From an uncultured Mycoplasmatota bacterium (lineage in GTDB: Bacteria > Bacillota_I > Bacilli_A > RF39 > UBA660): a stretch of DNA of 5,634 nucleotides. This document shows, in pieces, positions 1 through 4,625 of the stretch. How positions within the stretch are numbered: the first letter of the stretch is position 1; each line of letters opens with the position of its first letter. The translations under genes were made by a program, and so were the position numbers. The stretch lies in assembly GCA_947384645.1 (NCBI GenBank), contig CANDHX010000092.1, forward strand, positions 1-5,634, given 5' to 3'. The notes beneath the pieces were generated by a model. That model was not told where the DNA came from, made no database searches, and saw only the letters and a list, made by a program, of their open reading frames with translations.

Positions 1-26
1 AGTTCAGACGTGTGCTCTTCCGATCT
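1..26. other. Illumina TruSeq read-2 adapter remnant (artefact)
   Basis: These bases match the 3' part of the Illumina indexed/read-2 adapter and end in the shared GCTCTTCCGATCT. They are not genomic. The open frame that crosses this stretch could appear to start at a GTG at 12, but that codon lies in the adapter, so any protein start placed here is false. The true sequence begins at 27. A matching adapter lies at the other end of the window. Confidence 0.98.
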
Positions 27-260
27 TCTGCTATAAGTCTATATACTCATGGCGGAGCTTCTAAGAGCAAAGTAGTGGAGTCTCATGCGAGATTTGTCCA
101 AGAAATAGAAATGAAGAAGGAAGAAAAGTTATCACGTACCCAGCAATTGAATACTGTCAAGATACAAGCTTTAAAGGAACTCGGTTATACATCGATTACT
201 ACAGAAAATGCTTCAGAAGTATTTGAGAGAATGGCAGAGATTGAATCTAGAAAAGTGTAG
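27..260 (+). CDS. 3' fragment of an unidentified gene (77 C-terminal residues)
   Basis: The frame is open from the adapter junction to a TAG stop at 258-260 and gives 77 residues; the 5' end of the gene is missing. I do not recognise the family. The fragment is hydrophilic and probably helical: a Ser/Lys/His-containing start, then a Lys/Glu-rich stretch with many charged residues, then a segment reading KELGYTSI and a helical end with FERMAEIESRK. There is no signal peptide, membrane segment or cysteine motif. Internal ATG (111) and GTG (75) codons lack a good ribosome binding site, so truncation by the contig end is more likely than a short complete gene. A rho-independent terminator follows the stop by 12 bases, supporting a real gene end. 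It is co-directional with the dif-proximal gene downstream. Its role cannot be stated. Confidence 0.7.
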   Translation, partial: SAISLYTHGGASKSKVVESHARFVQEIEMKKEEKLSRTQQLNTVKIQALKELGYTSITTENASEVFERMAEIESRKV

Positions 261-272
261 GGGAGAGGTAAG

Positions 273-300
273 AGATAATCTGTGTGGATTATCTTTTTTT
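273..300 (+). terminator. Rho-independent terminator of the 5' gene fragment
   Basis: A perfect 8-bp stem (AGATAATC at 273-280 with GATTATCT at 287-294), a 6-base TGTGTG loop and a run of seven T (294-300) form a classic intrinsic terminator 12 bases after the stop codon. The stem can extend by G·U and A-U pairs into the T run. An outer inverted repeat, TAGGGGA (258-264) with TCCCCTA (304-310), surrounds it, so the transcript end could fold as a nested two-stem structure. Confidence 0.85.
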
Positions 301-675
301 GCGTCCCCTATTTTTGGAAGATTAAACAAACTTTTATAAATGCATAAATAAAATATTTCGTTGATTTAGTAACTCAATATTATGATTTATTTTCATACAA
401 TTTGAATAAAGCTTTATAAATTATATGTTCTACAAGTAAAAATTTTGTTTACTCCCCCTACTACCATTTTTAGCTTTTTGAAGAGGGGAACTTAATCCAT
501 TCAAAAATTAATTTTATTGTAAGTAATTTTTAAAGAAGTTTTTATAATAAAGATATTTAGTTAATTATATAAGAAGATATATTTCTCATTGTATGAAAGT
601 AATAATATGAAAAAAATTACCATATAGTCATAAGAATAAAATTTGTTAAGTTAACATTAAAATATATGTATTGAA
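301..675. other. Gene-free AT-rich region
   Basis: I see no credible coding region, tRNA, riboswitch or CRISPR repeat here. The sequence is strongly AT-rich with short A and T runs. The only features that stand out are a 12-bp palindrome around AAGCTT (406-417), a small hairpin AGTAAA/TTTACT (435-453), and an isolated C5 run (454-458) that could pair with GGGGA at 485-489. Each is short enough to arise by chance in such sequence. A long non-coding stretch next to a dif site is common at replication termini. Confidence 0.6.
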
Positions 676-704
676 TTGCTTATAAGTTATAAATATAGTA
701 TAAT
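676..704 (+). promoter_or_regulatory. Candidate sigma-A promoter for the dif-proximal gene
   Basis: TTGCTT (676-681) and a perfect TATAAT (699-704) are separated by 17 bases, the ideal spacing; the -35 box matches the consensus at 3 of 6 positions. Transcription would start near 711 and give a leader of about 124 bases that contains the whole dif site before the start codon at 835. AT-rich sequence makes chance matches easy, so this rests on the box plus spacing only. Confidence 0.5.
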
Positions 705-775
705 AAGATTATAGATAGTAATAAATAATAATATGTGAGACAATGAAGTTATCATCTTTTTATTAAGAATGTTCA

Positions 776-803
776 ACTTCTCATAATACGTATTATGTTA
801 ACT
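776..803 (+). other. dif: Probable dif site (Xer chromosome dimer resolution site)
   Basis: The 28 bases have the canonical XerC-arm, central region, XerD-arm layout of 11-6-11: ACTTCTCATAA (776-786), TACGTA (787-792) and TTATGTTAACT (793-803). From memory of the known sites, the right arm differs from the B. subtilis dif XerD arm (TTATGTAAACT) at one position and shares TTATGTTAA with the E. coli arm. The left arm begins ACTTC like B. subtilis and ends CATAA like E. coli. The arms are inverted repeats of each other at 8 of 11 positions, and the inner 16 bases (782-797) are a perfect palindrome. The context fits: intergenic, AT-rich, with a complete XerD-type recombinase gene 1.6 kb away. Established role: XerC/XerD, activated by FtsK, recombine two dif copies to split dimeric chromosomes at division. 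A dif-like site used by a plasmid or Xer-exploiting integrative element is the main alternative. Confidence 0.85.
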
Positions 804-822
804 TCTCTAAATGAGAATAGAA

Positions 823-828
823 AGAGGA
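823..828 (+). promoter_or_regulatory. Ribosome binding site fixing the start at 835
   Basis: AGAGGA (823-828) lies 6 bases before ATG 835. The frame is open further upstream to an ATG at 811, but that codon has only a pyrimidine-rich sequence before it and overlaps the flank of the dif site. The site at 823-828 would lie inside the coding region if 811 were used, so 835 is the better start. Confidence 0.75.
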
Positions 829-834
829 ATTTTT

Positions 835-1227
835 ATGATAGACTACTCTAGATTAAGTGAACGTGAATATCTCAACGAAGTCAAAGAAGATGTAAGAAAA
901 GTTACCGATACCTTTATTTTGATGAACATTTTAAAAGGTCTATCTTATAAAATCGCTGAACATACTATAGAACCTGCTGTTGCCGATGAGTTATTAACTG
1001 CTGTTAAAGAACGAATAAGCGTTCTTACTGATGCTCGTATTCATAAAAACACTCCAAATAATGAAATCGATAGAAATAATCAACATAAGAACGGGCGAAC
1101 GCTTTCTTTGTCCCCTACTGCTGTTTCAAATCGTCATGGAAGGGTAGCTTTAATATTTTTAGCGGTTAATATATCTATTGTTGCGGCTATGTATGCCATG
1201 TTGGCGATTGCTCATTTTATCAAATGA
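835..1227 (+). CDS. Hypothetical tail-anchored membrane protein next to dif
   Basis: A 130-residue protein that I do not recognise. Residues 1-70 are hydrophilic and likely helical, rich in Glu, Lys and Arg, with a short non-polar run near 26-41. Residues 71-100 are a polar Asn/His/Arg linker that looks disordered. Residues 104-126 form one strongly hydrophobic segment, preceded by Arg100 and Arg103 and followed only by HFIK at the end. This is the pattern of a C-terminally anchored protein with its N-terminal domain in the cytoplasm by the positive-inside rule. There is no signal peptide or recognisable catalytic motif. The start at 835 is chosen for its AGAGGA site. The gene begins 31 bases after the dif site, and its probable leader contains that site. 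Its last 8 bases overlap the 3' end of the convergent ZIP transporter gene. Function unknown. Confidence 0.8.
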   Translation: MIDYSRLSEREYLNEVKEDVRKVTDTFILMNILKGLSYKIAEHTIEPAVADELLTAVKERISVLTDARIHKNTPNNEIDRNNQHKNGRTLSLSPTAVSNRHGRVALIFLAVNISIVAAMYAMLAIAHFIK

Positions 1228-1963
1228 GTAAGCTAAGTGCGACTATGATGATGCCTATAATAAGTCCTAAGTAGAGGGCTTTCTTTTTTTTATACGATAG
1301 GGCTTCTGGAAGCATTTTTTCAATCGACAAAGTTATCATTATGCCAGCCACTAGTATTAAAAACATACTTATCATTTGGTCGGTTATTATGTTTTTAAAT
1401 ACGATGAAAGCTAGTAGTGCTCCTAATGGTTCTGCTACAGCTGATAGGAGCGTAAATTTGATAGCCTCCCTCACTTTCCCTGTAGAATAATATATGGGAA
1501 CAGCAATGCTTATTCCTTCTGGTATATTGTGTAAAGCGATTGCTAAAGTTAATGATAATCCTAAACTGAAATCTTGATAAGTACTCATGAATGTGAGAAT
1601 TCCTTCTGGCAAATTGTGAAGAACTAGGGCTATAAAAGATAAGATACCTAATTTATAAAGGTTACTACTCCCCTTCCCTTTTTCTTTTTCTATACATCGA
1701 TTTAATAAGCCGACGGCGAAGACACCCATGCTAAAAAAGAGGATAAATAGTACGATACTTTTTCCTAAGGTACTTGCTATATTAGGTAGAGAGCTCGGAA
1801 TTAAATCGAATATACTAACCATTATCATAACAGATAGAGATAGACTTATCGAAAAAGTTATAAATTCGTCTTTTTTCTTAACCGGAATAAATATACCAAG
1901 ACATCCTAAAACAGTGCTCATTCCAGCTAAAATAGATAGTATAAAAGGCCAAAGTAAATCCAT
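1220..1963 (-). CDS. ZIP-family metal ion transporter (ZupT-like)
   Basis: A 247-residue integral membrane protein of the ZIP (ZRT/IRT-like) family, which imports Zn2+ and often Fe2+ or Mn2+ across the cytoplasmic membrane. Eight hydrophobic segments can be traced. The signature metal-site helices are clear: HNLPEG at 116-121 and HNIPEG at 145-150, giving ligands His116, Asn117, Glu120, His145, Asn146 and Glu149; AEPLGA at 177-182 follows, and FDLIP at 52-56 matches the conserved acidic/proline motif of helix 2. The length is typical of bacterial ZupT. The loop between helices 3 and 4 (about 88-104) is short, Lys/Glu/Gly-rich and lacks the His cluster seen in many relatives. The start ATG has AAAGGAAG (1971-1978, minus) 7 bases upstream. 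No metal-responsive operator is evident. Substrate cannot be told from sequence, so no symbol is given. It converges with, and overlaps by 8 bp, the gene for the hypothetical membrane protein. Confidence 0.93.
   Translation of the reverse strand: MDLLWPFILSILAGMSTVLGCLGIFIPVKKKDEFITFSISLSLSVMIMVSIFDLIPSSLPNIASTLGKSIVLFILFFSMGVFAVGLLNRCIEKEKGKGSSNLYKLGILSFIALVLHNLPEGILTFMSTYQDFSLGLSLTLAIALHNIPEGISIAVPIYYSTGKVREAIKFTLLSAVAEPLGALLAFIVFKNIITDQMISMFLILVAGIMITLSIEKMLPEALSYKKKKALYLGLIIGIIIVALSLLI
1262..1291 (+). terminator. Possible terminator for the 835 gene, embedded antisense in the ZIP gene
   Basis: On the plus strand, AAGTCC (1262-1267) can pair with GGGCTT (1276-1281) through one U·G pair, with an 8-base loop and then a TCTTTTTTTT tail (1282-1291). 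It lies 34 bases past the stop of the hypothetical gene but within the last codons of the ZIP gene, where the T tract is the complement of the Lys225-Lys228 codons. The stem is short and the tract could simply be Lys codons, so this is tentative. Confidence 0.4.
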
Positions 1964-2052
1964 TTTTCATCTTCCTTTATAGTAGAAATATATGAGTTAA
2001 AATGTATTTAAATTCTTTTAAAACCTACTTTTAATCTTTATTATTTAAATAA

Positions 2053-2082
2053 TTGTATAAAAATTTAATAATGATTTATTAT
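2053..2082 (+). promoter_or_regulatory. Candidate sigma-A promoter in the 1964-2219 spacer
   Basis: TTGTAT (2053-2058) and TATTAT (2077-2082) are 18 bases apart and match the sigma-A consensus at 4/6 and 5/6. Transcription from about 2089 would give a leader of roughly 130 bases for the small gene at 2220. The rest of the 256-base spacer is AT-rich, with no gene or recognisable riboswitch; the ZIP gene promoter should also lie in it, on the minus strand, but I find no convincing match. Confidence is low because similar boxes are frequent in this composition. Confidence 0.35.
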
Positions 2083-2205
2083 ATATAATTGATATAGATA
2101 AAATAAAAAAACAAATGGAGGATGAATTAAAGTAATTTTTATCATTTTTTTGATATTCCACCTTTTACCATGAATTAATAGACAAATATGTGCCACAATA
2201 ATACT

Positions 2206-2213
2206 GGGAGGAG
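2206..2213 (+). promoter_or_regulatory. Very strong ribosome binding site of the small N/S/A/R gene
   Basis: GGGAGGAG lies 6 bases before ATG 2220 and contains the full GGAGG core. It is the best Shine-Dalgarno match in the window and sits in otherwise AT-rich sequence. This is the main reason for calling the short low-complexity frame a real and probably well-translated gene. Confidence 0.85.
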
Positions 2214-2219
2214 AAAATT

Positions 2220-2387
2220 ATGAGTAGAAATAATAATCAAGCTCGTGCTAATGCAAATGCTAAAAATAGTAATAGCAATTCAAATAGCAGCAGAAACTCA
2301 GCAAGAAATAGTGCAAGAAATTCTGCTTCAGCAAGAAATAGTGCTAGAAGTTCTGCACGTGCTAATAACGAAAATAATAATAACTAA
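2220..2387 (+). CDS. Small basic Asn/Ser/Ala/Arg-rich repeat protein, function unknown
   Basis: A 55-residue protein of extreme composition by direct count: 19 Asn, 13 Ser, 11 Ala and 8 Arg, so 51 of 55 residues are one of four kinds. It has one Lys and one Glu, hence a net charge near +8, and no aromatic, Cys, Pro or Gly. Residues 25-46 are built from RNSA-type tetrapeptides, and the ends are Asn-rich. It should be disordered, soluble and cytoplasmic, and the evenly spaced Arg residues suggest nucleic acid or other polyanion binding (inference). It has the strongest ribosome binding site of the window and a terminator starting at its stop codon, so it looks like a highly expressed single-gene unit. 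Short Asn/Ser/Ala-rich composition recalls gamma-type small acid-soluble spore proteins, but those are Gln-rich with a different repeat, so I do not assign that family. A low-complexity non-functional frame is unlikely given its signals. Confidence 0.8.
   Translation: MSRNNNQARANANAKNSNSNSNSSRNSARNSARNSASARNSARSSARANNENNNN
2292..2357 (+). repeat. Protein-level RNSA tetrapeptide repeat
   Basis: Residues 25-46 of the small protein read RNSA, RNSA, RNSA, an extra SA, RNSA, then RSSA. The codons differ between copies: Ser is TCA, AGT or TCT, Ala is GCA or GCT, Asn is AAC or AAT. The peptide repeats are therefore better conserved than the DNA, pointing to selection on the protein rather than fresh slippage. 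Confidence 0.75.
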
Positions 2388-2417
2388 AAAGGGAAACGGA
2401 ACATTGTTTCCTTTTTT
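2386..2417. terminator. Bidirectional terminator shared by the small gene and xerD
   Basis: GGAAAC (2392-2397) pairs with GTTTCC (2406-2411) around an 8-base loop. The stem extends through one G·U pair and five A-T pairs (2386-2390 with 2413-2417) to 12 bp. The plus-strand transcript ends in a U tract right after the small gene. On the minus strand the A run at 2386-2390 gives a U tract after xerD, whose TAA stop (2416-2418) overlaps the stem base. It serves both convergent genes. Confidence 0.85.
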
Positions 2418-3309
2418 AATTATCTCTAGTATTTAGTTCATCGTAATCTTTTTTCAAAGTTTCGTTCATTATATGGGTATATATCTCGGTCGTACCAATA
2501 TCAGAATGCCCTAATAGTTCTTGGATAAAGCGTATATCTGCTCCATTTTGTAATAAATGTGTTGCAAAAGAATGCCTTAAAGTATGAGGACTTATGTTCT
2601 TTTTAAGACCGATTTCTTCGCTTCTTTTCTTAATCATTTTGAAAACGGCTTGTCTAGTCAAACCTTTTCCATGATTATTTAAAAATAAATCATCCGTACT
2701 GGTACTTTTTAGCATCTCGGGTCTTATTTCTTTAATGTATTTATCTAAATAATCGACTGCTATATCGTTTAAAGGGACAATTCTTTCTTTAGAACCTTTT
2801 CCCATAACTTTAATCATACATTCATCGATATTTATATTGAGAAGTTTTAAACTTATTAATTCGCTTATTCGAAGGCCTGTACTATATAATAATTCTAATA
2901 TGCATCGATTTCTAAATTCAAAATTGTTTGAGGGTACAAAATCTAGTAATCTATCCACTTCTTCAATCGTCAGTACATCTGGAAGATACTTACCTATCTT
3001 AGGACCATCTACCCCGTCTAATGGGCTTTTGGAAATATAGCCTTTTTTTACCATAAATTCGTAGAAAGTTCGAAGCGAAGAGAGTTTTCGAGATAAAGTT
3101 TTATCTTTTAAGACGGAAAGAGTTTTTATATAGCTTCTCACATCGTCATTTTTAACAGTTCTAATGTTTTTGTTTTTCAAGAATTTTTCGAATTGGATTA
3201 AATCTGTTCTATATGATTCTCTCGTGTTATCCGAATAATTCTTTACAAACTCTAGTTCATAAATAAACTCTTCTATTTCTGGGCTGATTTTATCACTTAA
3301 CTCTTTCAT
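2416..3309 (-). CDS. xerD: XerD-type tyrosine recombinase
   Basis: A 297-residue site-specific recombinase with the usual length and two-domain layout of XerC/XerD. The N-terminal SAM-like DNA-binding domain covers about 10-98. The catalytic domain (about 110-290) carries all active-site residues: Arg147 in TGLRISE, Lys171 in GKGSKER, His242 and Arg245 in HTLRH, His268 in LGHSD and the nucleophile Tyr277 in IYTH. LGHSDIGTTEIYTH resembles XerD more than XerC, which typically has LGHASLSTTQ there; the XerD label is therefore likely but a sole Xer protein is possible. Known role: with a partner and FtsK it cleaves and rejoins dif to resolve chromosome dimers. The start ATG has AAAGGAAG (3316-3323, minus) 6 bases upstream and an extended -10 promoter behind it. 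It is divergent from rarA and convergent with the small repeat gene. A probable dif target lies about 1.6 kb to the left. Confidence 0.95.
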   Translation of the reverse strand: MKELSDKISPEIEEFIYELEFVKNYSDNTRESYRTDLIQFEKFLKNKNIRTVKNDDVRSYIKTLSVLKDKTLSRKLSSLRTFYEFMVKKGYISKSPLDGVDGPKIGKYLPDVLTIEEVDRLLDFVPSNNFEFRNRCILELLYSTGLRISELISLKLLNINIDECMIKVMGKGSKERIVPLNDIAVDYLDKYIKEIRPEMLKSTSTDDLFLNNHGKGLTRQAVFKMIKKRSEEIGLKKNISPHTLRHSFATHLLQNGADIRFIQELLGHSDIGTTEIYTHIMNETLKKDYDELNTRDN

Positions 3310-3332
3310 AAAAAACTTCCTTTAATACTTCA

Positions 3333-3341
3333 ATTATACCA
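3333..3341 (-). promoter_or_regulatory. Extended -10 promoter of xerD
   Basis: On the minus strand the sequence reads TGG directly followed by a perfect TATAAT, an extended -10 element, which can work without a good -35 box; none is visible. Transcription would begin near 3326, leaving a leader of about 17 bases that holds the Shine-Dalgarno site and ends at the start codon 3309. Confidence 0.65.
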
Positions 3342-3351
3342 TGCTTATGAT

Positions 3352-3381
3352 TTAACCACTAGTAAAATATGGAGTTATAAT
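3352..3381 (+). promoter_or_regulatory. Candidate promoter of the rarA-gpsA operon
   Basis: TTAACC (3352-3357, 4 of 6) and a perfect TATAAT (3376-3381) are separated by 18 bases. A second perfect TATAAT follows at 3383-3388 with a poorer -35. Transcription from either box would start near 3388-3395, within or after the upstream in-frame ATG at 3387, so that codon would be lost from the message and the start at 3423 is favoured. The intergenic region is only 113 bases and serves both divergent units. Confidence 0.55.
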
Positions 3382-3409
3382 TTATAATGTATATTATACG
3401 AATAAAGAA

Positions 3410-3417
3410 AGAAGGTG
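3410..3417 (+). promoter_or_regulatory. Ribosome binding site that places the rarA start at GTG 3423
   Basis: AGAAGGTG matches the AGGAGGTG consensus at 7 of 8 positions and lies 5 bases before GTG 3423. The alternative in-frame ATG at 3387 has only a distant GGAG (3371-3374) and would add 12 residues not expected for the family, whose conserved RP...IGQ motif normally follows a short N-terminus. Confidence 0.75.
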
Positions 3418-3422
3418 TTCAT

Positions 3423-4625
3423 GTGGAACTTTTGGCTAATACTTTAAGACCTACTAAATTAAAAGACATCATAGGTCAGGATGCTTTAGCTGGCAAAGAC
3501 GGAATATTCACTAATTTAGTTAAGAATAAAAAGATTTTTTCGATGATTTTATGGGGTAAGCCTGGTACGGGAAAAACTAGTATTGCGGTTTCTTTAGTCA
3601 ATGAATTATCTCTTCCCTATCGCATGTTAAATGCTACTATAAACAATAAAAGCGATTTCGATATAGTCATCGAAGAAGCCAAGATGAATGGCGAAATGAT
3701 TTTGATAATGGATGAGATACACCGTTTAAATAAAGATAAACAGGATTTGCTTTTGCCATATGTCGAGAGCGGTTTAATCATTTTAATAGGTCTTACGACT
3801 GCGAATCCCTACTACTCTATCAATCCAGCTATTAGAAGCAGAGTTCAAATATTCGAATTAGAAGACCTGGATGATGAAGCGATTATTAAAGGGCTTAAAA
3901 AAGCTTCTAAGTCTTTAGAAAACGTTTCTATTAAAAGCGATGCTCTAGCGTATATAGCGAACGTTTCAAATGGGGATTTTAGAAGTGCTTTAAATACTTT
4001 AGAGATGGCCTATTATGTCAGTAAAGATAAAAAAATTACTTTGGATGTATTAAAATCTATAAACGATAAACCGATTTTATATACTGATAAAAATGGAAAT
4101 GGTCATTATGAACTCTTGAGTGCTTTTCAAAAATCTATAAGAGGAAGTGACGTGAACGCTAGTATCTATTATTTGGGGCTTTTACTAGAAATCGGCGATT
4201 TGGATAGTCTGTTTAGAAGAATGACTGTGATAGCCTATGAAGATATAGGTCTTGCGAACCCCGGAATGGGTCCAAAGGTCCATGCGGCAGTTGAAGCTGT
4301 CAAGATGCTAGGCATCGATGAAGGTAGAATTCCTTTGGCAGTCGTCGTTTCGGAGCTCGCCCTATCTCCTAAGTCTAACAGTGCCTATATGGCAATTAAT
4401 ACTTGTCTATCGGATATCAGAAAAGGTAGTATTGGGGATATCCCAGAAGTCATCAAGGGGCATTCTCTAAATTATAAATACCCTCATGACTATCCTCCTA
4501 ATTATTGGGTGGAACAATCTTATTTACCAGAAAATTTAAAATCGAGAGTATACTACACTCCTAAAAATAATGCGTATGAAAAAAATCTATATAAAATAGA
4601 CCGAGAAAGAAGGAATAAAAGATGA
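3423..4625 (+). CDS. rarA: RarA/MgsA-family replication-associated AAA+ ATPase
   Basis: A 400-residue cytoplasmic AAA+ ATPase related to clamp loader subunits and to eukaryotic WRNIP1. The family acts as a homotetramer at stalled replication forks and single-strand gaps. The order of motifs is complete: LRPTKLKDIIGQ (8-19), Walker A GKPGTGKT (45-52), Walker B MDEIHR (96-101), sensor-1 region TTANP (125-129), the SR arginine motif at Ser139-Arg140, and sensor 2 GDFRSALN (184-191). The C-terminal tetramerisation region has SAFQKSIRGSD (233-243), EDIGLANP (273-280), PKSNSAY (316-322) and KYPHDYP (352-358). Walker A has Lys46 where Pro is common, and sensor 1 has Ala127 where Glu is usual. The stretch before KYPHDYP is about ten residues shorter than usual, which explains a length slightly below family norm. 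The start is GTG 3423. Its stop overlaps the gpsA start as ATGA, so the two are translationally coupled. Confidence 0.95.
   Translation: MELLANTLRPTKLKDIIGQDALAGKDGIFTNLVKNKKIFSMILWGKPGTGKTSIAVSLVNELSLPYRMLNATINNKSDFDIVIEEAKMNGEMILIMDEIHRLNKDKQDLLLPYVESGLIILIGLTTANPYYSINPAIRSRVQIFELEDLDDEAIIKGLKKASKSLENVSIKSDALAYIANVSNGDFRSALNTLEMAYYVSKDKKITLDVLKSINDKPILYTDKNGNGHYELLSAFQKSIRGSDVNASIYYLGLLLEIGDLDSLFRRMTVIAYEDIGLANPGMGPKVHAAVEAVKMLGIDEGRIPLAVVVSELALSPKSNSAYMAINTCLSDIRKGSIGDIPEVIKGHSLNYKYPHDYPPNYWVEQSYLPENLKSRVYYTPKNNAYEKNLYKIDRERRNKR

Noticed and set aside
406..417. 12-bp palindrome ATAAAGCTTTAT as an operator
   Set aside because: Such palindromes are expected by chance in very AT-rich DNA, and it has no gene or promoter nearby.
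480..488. GAAGAGGGG as an FtsK/SpoIIIE-orienting sequence
   Set aside because: It does not match the GAGAAGGG or GGGNAGGG consensus, and one copy shows no polarity around dif.
301..775. Riboswitch, tRNA or CRISPR array in the long spacer
   Set aside because: No cloverleaf, T-box motif, known riboswitch core or regularly spaced repeat was found by reading both strands.
782..797. Perfect 16-bp palindrome as a repressor operator before the gene at 835
   Set aside because: It is fully explained as the core of the 28-bp dif site, whose unequal outer arms match known XerC and XerD arms.
811..834. ATG 811 as the start of the hypothetical membrane protein
   Set aside because: No Shine-Dalgarno site precedes it, while AGAGGA lies 6 bases before ATG 835.
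1728..1982. Plus-strand open frame opposite the ZIP gene
   Set aside because: It is antisense to a clear ZIP transporter and has no matching start signals or family features.
2115..2135. Six-codon mini-frame ATG to TAA as a regulatory leader peptide
   Set aside because: Nothing resembling a ribosome binding site precedes it and no attenuator hairpin follows; this length is common by chance.
2245..2436. Open frame offset from the small gene, giving a Gln/Ile-rich peptide
   Set aside because: It is a shadow frame of the N/S/A/R gene, runs through the terminator and has no ribosome binding site of its own.
3387..3422. ATG 3387 as the rarA start
   Set aside because: It overlaps the probable -10/start region and lacks a close ribosome binding site; GTG 3423 has AGAAGGTG at good spacing and fits the family N-terminus.
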